Origin: Actinomycetota bacterium
Lineage (GTDB): Bacteria; Actinomycetota; Actinomycetes; S36-B12
Length of the DNA: 21,446 bases
Assembly (NCBI GenBank): GCA_027729865.1
Contig: JAQCBM010000006.1
Coordinates: 1-21,446 of the forward strand
Reading direction: 5' to 3'
Shown here piece after piece: positions 1 through 7,398 of this stretch. How positions within the stretch are numbered: position 1 is the first letter of the stretch; each line of letters starts with the position of its first letter. Under the pieces are notes generated by a model. It had not been told where the DNA came from, ran no database searches, and saw only the letters and a list, made by a program, of their open reading frames with translations. A program made the position numbers and the translations under genes.

Positions 1-670
1 TCCCGAGGTTGCGGGCCCCCGCCGATCGCAGCCGCTCGATAGCCAGCCCGTGACCGAGCATCAAGTGGTAGGCGGCTGAGAGTGCGGCGCCGCCCTCGGT
101 CCTGCCAGGTGCGAAGTAGCCGGCCGCATAGCCCAGGAATGCCGGACACCACGGCTCGTTGAGGGTCGCCCAGCGCTCGATGCGGTCGGAGAAGTGTTCT
201 GCGAGCACCGAAGCGTAATCGGCGAAGGCCTCCGCGGTAGCGCGGTTCGTCCACCCGCCCGCCTGTTCGAGCTCTGAGGGCGTGTCCCAGTGGAACAAGG
301 TGGCAAAGGGGCGGATGCCGCGCGCGAGGAGGCCATCGACGAGTCGGTCGTAGAAGTCCAGGCCCGCGGTGCTCGGTTGCCCCACCCCACCGGGAATCAC
401 GCGGGCCCAACTGAACGTGAAGCTGTAGGCGTCGACGCCGAGCCAGTCGAGGAGTTCGAGGTCCTCTTCCAGCCGGTGGACGTGATCGCAGGCGGGATCT
501 CCGCTGGCGCCGTCGACGATCTTCCCGGGGGTGTCCGCGAAGTCGTCCCAATTGCAGCGTCCGCGACCGGGCAGGTCGCCTTCGATCTGCCACGCCGACG
601 TGGCCACTCCCATCTCGAAGTCCGCTGGGATCGTCAGATCCAGCGCACCAGCAGCGTCGTCGTTGTCCAT
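1..670 (-). CDS. bglA: GH1 beta-glucosidase, N-terminal part (cut by window edge)
   Basis: The frame is open from an ATG at 670 to the left edge, giving the first 223 residues of a family that is usually about 450 residues long. It hydrolyses terminal beta-linked glucose from cellobiose-type sugars or plant glucosides, and having no signal peptide it acts in the cytoplasm. Visible GH1 marks are ATSAWQIEG (residues 23-31, sugar-binding Gln28), FHWDTP (126-131, His127) and TLNEPW (169-174), whose Glu172 is the acid/base. The C-terminal nucleophile Glu (normally in an I/VTENG motif) lies outside the window. The start is supported by AGGGAAGG a few bases upstream. It follows the sugar permease genes on the same strand after 123 bases and probably acts on imported sugar. 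Family assignment is firm, exact substrate is not. Confidence 0.93.
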   Translation of the reverse strand, partial: MDNDDAAGALDLTIPADFEMGVATSAWQIEGDLPGRGRCNWDDFADTPGKIVDGASGDPACDHVHRLEEDLELLDWLGVDAYSFTFSWARVIPGGVGQPSTAGLDFYDRLVDGLLARGIRPFATLFHWDTPSELEQAGGWTNRATAEAFADYASVLAEHFSDRIERWATLNEPWCPAFLGYAAGYFAPGRTEGGAALSAAYHLMLGHGLAIERLRSAGARNLG

Positions 671-683
671 GTCTGCCTTCCCT

Positions 684-697
684 ACAAAACGATTGAT
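684..697. promoter_or_regulatory. Weak LacI-type operator candidate before bglA
   Basis: The core AAACGATT (687-694) has the AAnCGnTT form found in the other candidate operators of this locus, but only 7 of the 12 informative positions of TGYAANCGNTTRCA match. It lies just upstream of the beta-glucosidase start. With so few matches it could easily be chance. Confidence 0.2.
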
Positions 698-772
698 CCA
701 GACCATATCTGCGGGAGGCCTGCGGGAAAAAAGACCACATTCGGATGCATGGGGGGAAGAACAACGCCGACG

Positions 773-787
773 TCCCGGATTCCGGGA
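773..787. repeat. 15-base perfect inverted repeat after aglG
   Basis: TCCCGGA and TCCGGGA flank a single T, six bases downstream of the aglG stop. Read as RNA it can form a six-pair stem with a three-base loop. No T-run follows on the minus strand, so it is a poor terminator. It could be a processing or stabilising hairpin between aglG and bglA, or a protein-binding site. Confidence 0.4.
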
Positions 788-793
788 TAAACG

Positions 794-1780
794 CTAGCCC
801 TTGACCGAGCCGGCGAGCAGGCCTCGGACGAAGTACCGCTGCAGCGCGAAGAACACAATCAGCGGCACCACGATCGCGATGAAGGCGCCGGCGGTGATCA
901 AGTGAAGCTGCGCCCCGTACGTTCCCTTGACATTGGCGAGATACGCCGTGACCGGAGCTACGTCGGGCGTGCCGCCGGCGAACGTCAATGCCACGAGAAG
1001 GTCGTTCCAGACCCAGAGGAACTGGAAGATCGCGAACGAAGCGATGGCAGGCACCGACAGCGGCAAGACGATCTTGCGGAAGATCAGAAAGTGGCTGGCA
1101 CCATCCACCCGGGCAGCTTCCATCAAGTCACGCGGCAACTGCGCGATGAAGTTGTGAATCAAGAAGATCGCGAGCGGCAGCGCGAACATGGTGTGGGCGA
1201 TCCACAGTGGGATGTACGTGCCGGCTAGGAGGGACTGCTCTGATCCCGGTCGATTTAAGTCGGGGAAGATGGGAATGGGTCCCAGACTCCAGCCCAAATT
1301 AAACATCTGCAGCAGAGGAAGCAGCGACATCTGCAGCGGAATCACCTGCAGTGCGAAGATCGTGAAAAAGACAACTGTGGACCACTTGAAGCGCACCCAC
1401 GCGAGGGCGTAAGCGGCCATGCACGCCAGCGTGAGCGGGAATATGGCGGCGGGAATCGCGATCGCGAAGGAATTAAAGAAGTACGGGGTGATCCCATTGG
1501 GGATGGTGTTACCGCCGGTGAGGACTTCCGCGTAGTTACTCCACGTGACAGCAGGGTTGGCGAAGAACGTCCACCAGCCGGAGTTCTGCGCATCCGCTGC
1601 AGGCCGCAGTGACGTGACGAGTAGGCCAAGTGTGGGAATAGTCCATAGGAAAGTGATGACAACGACCACGAACGATGCCCAAGGGCTGCTCAGCTTGCGG
1701 CGTGCCGCCTGCGGGATCGACTCCTTCTCAAGCGGGTCAACGTCGGGAAGAATCGGCATCTCATGTGCTTCGACGCTCAT
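794..1780 (-). CDS. aglG: Sugar ABC transporter permease, AglG/MalG type
   Basis: This is a 328-residue inner-membrane permease of the binding-protein-dependent CUT1 sugar transporters. About six hydrophobic segments are visible, the first near residues 35-57 and the last near 299-315. The cytoplasmic EAA loop that contacts the ATPase begins at residue 221 (EAARVDGAS) and ends in the usual LP near 239-240. The N-terminal part (TIPTLGLLVTSLRP, then SGWWTFF) resembles AglG rather than E. coli MalG. The ATG at 1780 overlaps the TGA of aglF as ATGA, which implies translational coupling. It should pair with AglF as the transmembrane channel, with AglE as binding protein and AglK as ATPase. The agl name rests on motif resemblance and on the surrounding gene set; the transported sugar is inferred. 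Confidence 0.9.
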   Translation of the reverse strand: MSVEAHEMPILPDVDPLEKESIPQAARRKLSSPWASFVVVVITFLWTIPTLGLLVTSLRPAADAQNSGWWTFFANPAVTWSNYAEVLTGGNTIPNGITPYFFNSFAIAIPAAIFPLTLACMAAYALAWVRFKWSTVVFFTIFALQVIPLQMSLLPLLQMFNLGWSLGPIPIFPDLNRPGSEQSLLAGTYIPLWIAHTMFALPLAIFLIHNFIAQLPRDLMEAARVDGASHFLIFRKIVLPLSVPAIASFAIFQFLWVWNDLLVALTFAGGTPDVAPVTAYLANVKGTYGAQLHLITAGAFIAIVVPLIVFFALQRYFVRGLLAGSVKG

Positions 1781-2751
1781 CGGGTGGCCCGGTCCTTCCT
1801 CAGTTGGTACACGTTGAAGACGATCAGCGGGATAACCGCAACGAACAGGACAACCGCAAGAGCGCTACCCCTTCCGATGTCGAATTGCACGAAGGCTTGC
1901 GCGTACATCTCATTCGGAACGATCTGAGTTCCGAAGTTGCCGTTGGTCATAACCCGCACGATGTCGAAGATCTTTAGCACCGCGAACATGATCGTCGTAA
2001 CAACGACGATCAACGTTGCACGGATCATCGGAATCGTGACCTTGGAGAACAGTTTCCATCCCGTCGCGCCATCGAGTTCGGCTGCTTCCACAACGTCGCC
2101 AGGAATTGCCTTAATGGCTGCCGAGAGGACCACCATCGCGAAACCGACCTGGATCCACACCATGATGACCATGAGCAGGTAGTTGTTGAATGGCTGCCAC
2201 AGAAGCCACTTGGGTGGGTCGGCGACGCCGAACCACATGACGATTTGGCTCAGCAAGCCCACCTGGGGCTTGTCCGGAGCACGGTATTCGTAAATGAGGC
2301 TCCAGATGATCGATGCACCGACGAAAGAGATGGCCATCGGCATGAAGATCAAAGACTTAGCTACGGACTCTCGACGCATGCGATCCAAGAGCAGTGCGAG
2401 GGTGAGACCTAGAGCGGTCGACGCGATGGGAGTGATCACGATCCACAGCAGCGAATTGACGATGACGTCCGACTGCGAATCGAAGATCCACTGGTAGTTG
2501 GCCCAACCGACGGGCTCCTTGCCAGAGGAGTTTTGGAAGCTAGCGGAGATGGTCCGAACTGCCGGAACGATCAAGCCCATGATCAGTAGGACCACTGCGG
2601 GGCCGAGGAAAATCAGTAGCGCCGCCGGGTGACTGAAACGTCCCCGAAAACGCGAGCCCAAGAAGAACAGCACCACGATGAGGACACCGAAGGCTGCGAT
2701 ACCCAAGAAGCCAGACCACAACTTCTCTAGACCGAGGAGCAGTTCCTCCAC
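1777..2751 (-). CDS. aglF: Sugar ABC transporter permease, AglF/MalF type
   Basis: This is a 324-residue permease with about eight hydrophobic segments: two at the N-terminus (about 14-32 and 43-66) before the six of the core domain. The EAA loop starts at residue 222 (EAAELDGATGWKLFSKV). The segment WQPFNNYLLMVIMVWIQVGF (185-204) is typical of AglF-like permeases. The start is GTG at 2751, chosen because GGAGGGAGAGG lies upstream with a six-base gap. The gene is separated from aglE by 139 bases holding a strong hairpin, and runs directly into aglG through an ATGA overlap. It forms the channel heterodimer with AglG. Confidence 0.9.
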   Translation of the reverse strand: MEELLLGLEKLWSGFLGIAAFGVLIVVLFFLGSRFRGRFSHPAALLIFLGPAVVLLIMGLIVPAVRTISASFQNSSGKEPVGWANYQWIFDSQSDVIVNSLLWIVITPIASTALGLTLALLLDRMRRESVAKSLIFMPMAISFVGASIIWSLIYEYRAPDKPQVGLLSQIVMWFGVADPPKWLLWQPFNNYLLMVIMVWIQVGFAMVVLSAAIKAIPGDVVEAAELDGATGWKLFSKVTIPMIRATLIVVVTTIMFAVLKIFDIVRVMTNGNFGTQIVPNEMYAQAFVQFDIGRGSALAVVLFVAVIPLIVFNVYQLRKDRATR

Positions 2752-2795
2752 CTGACGCCTCTCCCTCCGTGCAACGTGAGCTGATTCGAAAAGCC

Positions 2796-2841
2796 GACTG
2801 CCGGGGCCTTTGGACGGTATACCCGTCAGGCCCCGGCAGTC
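2796..2841 (-). terminator. Strong intergenic hairpin between aglE and aglF (attenuator or mRNA-stabilising stem)
   Basis: GACTGCCGGGGCCT (2796-2809) and AGGCCCCGGCAGTC (2828-2841) pair over 14 bases without mismatch. The 18-base loop contains a second short stem, GACGG/CCGTC, around TATAC. On the transcribed minus strand only a run of four T follows, so termination is probably partial. Such stems between a binding-protein gene and its permeases are known, as in E. coli malE-malF, to keep the binding protein more abundant than the channel. That role here is inferred. Confidence 0.75.
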
Positions 2842-2890
2842 AGCGATTCACAGAACTGTGATCGTCATCCGTGATTCCTCAAAGAGGCAA

Positions 2891-4330
2891 TCAGGACGCC
2901 GGCCACGCTGCGTCGATATCCGCGAGCACCTCGGACGTGGGCTTGTCCTCGGCGAACCATGCGGTCATCTCGGTCCACATCGCACCTGCACCGACGGCTG
3001 CCGGCATGAGGTCGGAGGCATCGAAACGGAAGATGCCATCCGGGTTCGTCAGGAACTCAGCGGAAAGCTGATCGATAGAACCAGCTGCGTAGGTGTCCAG
3101 CGGCACACCGCTGTTGGCCGAGACCCAGTTACCCAGGGCGGCCTTATTGGTGTGGAAGTCCGGGCTAGCCAAGTAAGACTGGACAGCCTGAACCTCGGGA
3201 CGATCGGAGAAGGCGGTCACGAACTCGCCACCACCCACGACCGGCTGCGGAATATCGGAGCTGATCTCCGGCAGGTAGAACGCGTAGGCGGTGCCTTCCG
3301 GACCGACAACCGCGCTCTCATCGAAGTTCTGCCAGAAGTTGGCGTAGAACGACGCCTGCTGCAGCATGCCGCACTCAGTGCCTGCGGCGATACCGGCTCC
3401 TGCATCCTGGAACGGCGTGATCGCGATGGTCTGAACATCGCCATAGCCACCGTTCACGTACTCAGGGTTCTTCATCCAGCCGGCGATGACGTCCATCGCG
3501 GCCTCGACCTCAGGCGACTGGAAGGTGATCTCGTGGTTCACCCACTGGTCGTAGACGTCGCCACCGTAGAGGCGCAGCATGACCTGCTCGAGCCAGTCGG
3601 TTGCCGGCCAACCGGTCGCACCGCCGGACTCCAGACCACCGCACCACGGCTTGATGCCATCGGCCACCATCTGATCGGACAGCGCCCACAGCTCATCCCA
3701 CGTGGTGGGAACGGTGTAGCCGTTCGCAGCGAACGTCTGCGGGTTGTACCAAACGAACGACTTCATGTTCGAGCCGAGCGGAGCGGCGTAGAAGGTACCG
3801 TCCACAGTGCCGTACTGCTTCCACGCCGGGTTCCAGTACTCATCGACGAATGCCGTAGCGCCAGCGGAAGCAGGAACCGGACCACCATCAGCCACGAGCT
3901 TGGCCAGCAGGCCGGGCTGCGGAATGAATGCAATGTCGGGAGCGTTGCCACCGGCGATACGAGTCGGCAACTGCGCTTCGAACTGGTCGCTGCCTTCGTA
4001 CACGATGTCGATGCCGGTGCACTCTTCGAACTGTGCCCAGGCTTCCTCGAACAGCTGCTGCTCGGGAGGAAGGATCGAGGTGAACACGTTGACCGAGGTG
4101 CCCTCGTTGCCCATGTAATCGGCGTAGGCCTCGCAGCCCGCCGCCATGTCGCCACCGTCGGTGGCCTCGTCACCGCCGGTGTCCTCCGCTGCGGTGTCTT
4201 CCGCTGCGGTTTCTTCGGCCGTGGTGTCGCTCGCGGAATCGTCGCTGCCACCGCACGCGGCAAGCAGCATTCCAGCTGCCAGCCCACCTGCGAGGAGCGT
4301 CATCCCACGACGCCGCTTGATTGCGGTCAT
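2891..4330 (-). CDS. aglE: Sugar-binding lipoprotein of the ABC transporter (SBP family 1, AglE-like)
   Basis: This 479-residue extracellular solute-binding protein begins with a positively charged stretch (RRR at 6-8), a hydrophobic segment, and a lipobox LAAC with Cys26 as the lipidated residue, so it is anchored to the outer face of the membrane. Residues 27-62 are a low-complexity Asp/Glu/Thr/Ala/Gly linker with no fixed fold, encoded partly by a 15-base tandem repeat. The remainder is a SBP_bac_1-type fold with the usual features (GGNAPDIAFIPQP near 122-134, WDELWALSDQM, GMLQQASF). The ATG is supported by AAGGAG with a five-base gap. It is the first gene of the aglE-aglF-aglG group and is likely expressed from the divergent control region to its right. 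Glucoside binding is inferred from resemblance to AglE and from the hydrolases beside it. Confidence 0.92.
   Translation of the reverse strand: MTAIKRRRGMTLLAGGLAAGMLLAACGGSDDSASDTTAEETAAEDTAAEDTGGDEATDGGDMAAGCEAYADYMGNEGTSVNVFTSILPPEQQLFEEAWAQFEECTGIDIVYEGSDQFEAQLPTRIAGGNAPDIAFIPQPGLLAKLVADGGPVPASAGATAFVDEYWNPAWKQYGTVDGTFYAAPLGSNMKSFVWYNPQTFAANGYTVPTTWDELWALSDQMVADGIKPWCGGLESGGATGWPATDWLEQVMLRLYGGDVYDQWVNHEITFQSPEVEAAMDVIAGWMKNPEYVNGGYGDVQTIAITPFQDAGAGIAAGTECGMLQQASFYANFWQNFDESAVVGPEGTAYAFYLPEISSDIPQPVVGGGEFVTAFSDRPEVQAVQSYLASPDFHTNKAALGNWVSANSGVPLDTYAAGSIDQLSAEFLTNPDGIFRFDASDLMPAAVGAGAMWTEMTAWFAEDKPTSEVLADIDAAWPAS
4178..4222. repeat. 15-base tandem repeat inside the aglE linker
   Basis: Two units (4178-4192 and 4193-4207) differ at one base, and a third (4208-4222) is diverged. 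They encode repeated Ala-Ala-Glu-Asp-Thr type pentads of the acidic linker after the lipobox. Whole-codon units mean that copy number change would lengthen or shorten the linker without a frameshift. Confidence 0.7.
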
Positions 4331-4373
4331 GGATTCTCCTTGCCTGACGTCACGCCCAGGAAGGTCCTCGGCG

Positions 4374-4387
4374 CGTAAACGTGTTCA
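4374..4387. promoter_or_regulatory. Candidate LacI-family operator before aglE
   Basis: CGTAAACGTGTTCA matches 9 of the 12 informative positions of TGYAANCGNTTRCA, the pseudo-palindrome seen at 4525-4538 and before the repressor gene. It lies 44-57 bases upstream of the aglE start, a position suited to repression. Confidence 0.4.
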
Positions 4388-4410
4388 TGGTGACCCCCCT
4401 GAGGCCTGGA

Positions 4411-4444
4411 AGCAACCTGTAACTATGCAACATGGGCATGTAAC
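4411..4444. promoter_or_regulatory. Cluster of TGYAAC half-sites upstream of aglE
   Basis: AGCAAC (4411), TGTAAC (4418), TGCAAC (4426) and TGTAAC (4439) all point the same way. The two TGTAAC copies are 21 bases apart, that is two helical turns. ACATG-GG-CATGT at 4430-4441 adds a small palindrome. The half-site equals one arm of the candidate operators, so the cluster may bind the same repressor or an activator. Confidence 0.35.
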
Positions 4445-4524
4445 GCATCACGATTTGGTATCCACAGCCCTGGTTACGCGAGCGCATGAGGGAGGACGTC
4501 GGGGGACCACATTTCACGAACCCC

Positions 4525-4538
4525 TGCCAACGGTTGCA
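4525..4538. promoter_or_regulatory. Candidate LacI-family operator before aglK
   Basis: TGCCAACGGTTGCA, read on the other strand as TGCAACCGTTGGCA, matches 11 of the 12 informative positions of TGYAANCGNTTRCA. The minus-strand form shares 9 of 14 bases with the site before the repressor gene, and every difference but one is a pyrimidine or purine exchange. It lies about 100 bases upstream of the aglK start. Confidence 0.5.
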
Positions 4539-4608
4539 CGGGCGAGGGTAGGGTCGGGGAACAATCAAAGATCGCAGCCCACGAGGGCGTCTTCTTACAA
4601 CGGATCGT

Positions 4609-4626
4609 CCGGCACGTACCTGCCGG
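4609..4626 (+). other. Short hairpin in the aglK leader
   Basis: CCGGCA (4609-4614) pairs perfectly with TGCCGG (4621-4626) around a six-base loop, ending just before the GAGAGG ribosome binding site. It could modulate access to the start. The stem is short and may be incidental. Confidence 0.3.
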
Positions 4627-4640
4627 TGAGAGGAAACACC

Positions 4641-5717
4641 ATGAGTCAGCCTGTGCGCTTCGACGACGTCTCGCTCGTCTACCCGGGGTCTACCGAGCCC
4701 GCGGTCTCCCATTTGAATCTCGACATCGGCGAGGGCGAATTCCTCGTGTTGGTCGGCCCCTCCGGTTGTGGCAAGTCAACATCGCTGCGCATGCTGGCAG
4801 GTCTAGAGCCCATCAGCGCCGGGAACATCTTCATCGGTGATCGAGACGTCACGAACGTAGCCGCGAAGGATCGCGACATCGCGATGGTCTTTCAAAACTA
4901 TGCGCTCTACCCGCACATGTCCGTTGCCGAAAACATGGCCTTCGCGCTCAAGATCCAAAAGGTATCGAAAGACGAGATCGATCGGAGAGTCAAGGAAGCT
5001 GCAGCGCTCCTCGACCTCACCGAATACTTGGACCGCAAGCCCAAGGCACTGTCGGGTGGGCAGCGGCAACGTGTTGCAATGGGACGCGCGATAGTGCGTG
5101 AGCCCCAAGTGTTCTTGATGGACGAGCCCCTGTCCAACCTCGACGCGAAGTTGCGCGTGCAAACTCGCACCCAGATCGCTGCGCTCCAGCGCCGCCTGGG
5201 AACCACCACCGTGTACGTCACCCACGACCAAGTTGAAGCTATGACGATGGGTGACCGGGTGGCCGTCTTGAAGTCCGGCGTTCTGCAGCAGGTTGACTCA
5301 CCGCGCGCGCTCTACGACGAGCCCGCGAATGCTTTCGTAGCAACGTTCATCGGCTCACCGTCGATGAACATTGTTCCTAGCTCGGTTACCGGCGATGGTC
5401 TGACGATGGGTGACCACACCGTCGCCATCGAGCGCTCGCGGCTGGAACAGGTTCGGGGCGGTACGGCACTGCTCGGCATCCGTCCGGAGGATCTGCACAT
5501 AACCGACGGCGGCGCGACGATGACAGTGACGCTCGTCGAGGAACTGGGTGCCGACACGTTTGTCTATGGCGACATGACCGCATCGGACGGATCCACGGTG
5601 AATCTCGTTGCGCGAGATCGTTCACATGCGGCCCCACGCATGGGTGAAACGGTTCACGTATCACCTGAGCGTACGTACCTGTTCCAAAGTGACGGGGCGC
5701 AAGAACGCATCGTCTAA
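4641..5717 (+). CDS. aglK: Sugar ABC transporter ATP-binding protein (MsmK/UgpC/AglK type)
   Basis: This 358-residue cytoplasmic ATPase powers CUT1 sugar import. Seen in order are Walker A GPSGCGKST (39-47), the Q-loop FQNYALYPHM (Gln85), signature LSGGQRQRVA (137 on), Walker B VFLMDEP (157-163) and the switch His195 in VTHDQ. The segment after about residue 235 is the TOBE-type regulatory domain of this subfamily. The ATG at 4641 was chosen because GAGAGG precedes it and the family begins there; the frame is open further upstream to 4146 but that part lies antisense to aglE and in the control region. It is transcribed away from aglE and is the only ATPase in the window, so it should serve AglFG, though ATPases of this type can serve several importers. 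It converges on the GH13 gene with 13 bases between stops. Confidence 0.93.
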   Translation: MSQPVRFDDVSLVYPGSTEPAVSHLNLDIGEGEFLVLVGPSGCGKSTSLRMLAGLEPISAGNIFIGDRDVTNVAAKDRDIAMVFQNYALYPHMSVAENMAFALKIQKVSKDEIDRRVKEAAALLDLTEYLDRKPKALSGGQRQRVAMGRAIVREPQVFLMDEPLSNLDAKLRVQTRTQIAALQRRLGTTTVYVTHDQVEAMTMGDRVAVLKSGVLQQVDSPRALYDEPANAFVATFIGSPSMNIVPSSVTGDGLTMGDHTVAIERSRLEQVRGGTALLGIRPEDLHITDGGATMTVTLVEELGADTFVYGDMTASDGSTVNLVARDRSHAAPRMGETVHVSPERTYLFQSDGAQERIV

Positions 5718-5730
5718 GAACGCGTCTAGA

Positions 5731-7398
5731 TCACGTCTGTAGCCAGACTGTTGTGTCGGGGCCGATTCGAAGGCCGTTATCTCCAACCTCGATCGGTCCC
5801 GATGCCAGCAGCACCATTCCCGAACGCGGCGATTCAACCCAATGAGGGTGGGTATTCGCGATGACCACGACGTCCGCTCCGCGCTGGAACGCAAGCAGAC
5901 CTGGGTCGTCGATCTCGATGAATGCGAATTCACCGCTGGCCAACCCCGGGTGTGATTTCCGCAGCGCCAGACTCGCTCGATAGAGATTGAGGGTGCTCAT
6001 CGGATCGATGTCCTGTGCCTCGATGGTTGCGCTCGCCCAGCCGTCCGGCTGCGGCAGCCACAACTGCGCGTCGGTTCGGTCGGTGAAGCCATAGGGGGGA
6101 ACGGAGCCGGACCACGGGAGTGGAACTCGGCCGCCATCGCGGCCCTTCTGCTGCCCCGAAGAGCGAAACCACACCGGGTCTTGCCGAGCGGAATCAGGAA
6201 TCTCCACATCGGACAGGCCGAGTTCCTCACCTTGGTAGACGTAGATAGACCCCGGTAACGCGTGGGCTACTAGAGCGAGTGCTCTGGCGCGTGCCAGGCC
6301 TAGGTCGCCATCGCCGAGTCGAGTCACGACCCGCGGCGAGTCATGGTTGCTCATCGCCCACGTGGGCGGCGCACTAACGACGGATACCGCTTCGACGGCA
6401 CGCGAAATGACGTCGCGCATTACCTGGGCATCCCACGGAACAACGAGGAAATCGAACCCGAAGATCTGATGAAGGGTGTCTTCAGAAACGTAGCGTGATG
6501 CCCGCTCCGGTGGCACCCAAGCTTCAACTACCGCCATCTTGTCGTTGCCGTAGGAGTTCATGAGCGCACGCCATTCGCGATAGATGTCTTGCACCTCATC
6601 GCGATCGAACAAAGCGGAGTTAGCCAAACCCGCGCGCCGTTGGGCAGCTTCCTCGGACGTGGGGTCAAGGTCGAAGCGCAACGACTGACTCATGCCGATG
6701 GGGTCAATGAGATCCGGATACGTCATGTCTTTGGCTAGCCCGAGGGCTACATCTACCCGAAATCCGTCAACGCCTAGTTCCAACCAGAAACGAAGAGTGT
6801 TGAGCGCATCTACCCGAACTTCCTCGTTGTCCCAGTTCAGATCTGGCTGCGTTGAATCGAAAAGGTGGAGATACCACTGGCCCCACGAACCATTGGGCTC
6901 CTTGACGCGAGTCCAAGCAGACCCACCGAAGATTGACTCCCAGTTGTTGGGCGGCTGCTCACCCGACTCACCGCGACCATCAAGGAAATGAAAGCGACGG
7001 CGGGCCTGAGAATCTGCAGGCGAGTTCAACGCCTCCACGAACCACGGATGGCTCGCCGAGACATGGTTGGGGACGATGTCCACGATGACTCGCACGCCAC
7101 GTTCATGCGCCTGCTCGACCAGTTCCGCGAAGTCATTCAACGTACCGAACATCGGATCGACCGCTCGCGGATCGCTCACGTCGTAGCCAGCGTCCTTCTG
7201 TGGCGACGGGTAGAACGGCGAAAGCCACACTGCGTCGACGCCTAGGGACGCGAGGTAGGGCAAACCTTCGATCACGCCTCGAAGATCACCGAGACCATCG
7301 GCATTCCCATCTCGGAACGAGCGTGGGTAGATCTGATAAACGGCCGCGCGGCTCCACCACGTCTGGCTTTGTTCGCTATCGGTCAGACGATCACTCAC
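5731..7398 (-). CDS. aglA: GH13 alpha-glucosidase (oligo-1,6-glucosidase/maltase type)
   Basis: This cytoplasmic enzyme splits terminal alpha-linked glucose from small imported sugars. With the start at GTG 7398 it has 555 residues, the usual family length. The GH13 regions are all present: DIVPNH (107-112), GFRVDVA (212-218, nucleophile Asp216), VVEAW with acid/base Glu292, and NHD (351-353, Asp353). An early YQIYPRSF (21-28) and GDLRGVIEGLPYLASLGVDA mark the start of the barrel. The frame is open up to 7482, but that adds 28 residues lying wholly inside the repressor gene. GTG 7398 gives an eight-base overlap (GTGAGTGA) with the aglR stop, which suggests translational coupling. Sucrose, trehalose, maltose or isomaltose remain possible substrates; motifs alone do not settle this. 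Confidence 0.93.
   Translation of the reverse strand: MSDRLTDSEQSQTWWSRAAVYQIYPRSFRDGNADGLGDLRGVIEGLPYLASLGVDAVWLSPFYPSPQKDAGYDVSDPRAVDPMFGTLNDFAELVEQAHERGVRVIVDIVPNHVSASHPWFVEALNSPADSQARRRFHFLDGRGESGEQPPNNWESIFGGSAWTRVKEPNGSWGQWYLHLFDSTQPDLNWDNEEVRVDALNTLRFWLELGVDGFRVDVALGLAKDMTYPDLIDPIGMSQSLRFDLDPTSEEAAQRRAGLANSALFDRDEVQDIYREWRALMNSYGNDKMAVVEAWVPPERASRYVSEDTLHQIFGFDFLVVPWDAQVMRDVISRAVEAVSVVSAPPTWAMSNHDSPRVVTRLGDGDLGLARARALALVAHALPGSIYVYQGEELGLSDVEIPDSARQDPVWFRSSGQQKGRDGGRVPLPWSGSVPPYGFTDRTDAQLWLPQPDGWASATIEAQDIDPMSTLNLYRASLALRKSHPGLASGEFAFIEIDDPGLLAFQRGADVVVIANTHPHWVESPRSGMVLLASGPIEVGDNGLRIGPDTTVWLQT

Larger units (their letters stand above)
4331..4640. promoter_or_regulatory. Divergent control region between aglE and aglK
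   Basis: These 310 bases hold no convincing gene. They carry the outward-facing starts of aglE and aglK, one candidate operator near each end, a cluster of TGYAAC half-sites in the middle, and a short hairpin just before the aglK ribosome binding site. No clear -35/-10 pair of the sigma-70 type could be chosen by eye on either strand. Confidence 0.6.

Noticed and set aside
2810..4378. Long open frame (522 codons) on the plus strand opposite aglE
   Set aside because: It mirrors aglE in the complementary frame, has no recognisable domain, and its low-stop character is expected from high-GC codon use. aglE has a lipobox, ribosome site and family motifs.
4146..4640. N-terminal extension of the aglK frame by 165 codons
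   Set aside because: The extension runs antisense through aglE and across the control region. The conserved domain begins at 4641 with a ribosome site directly before it.
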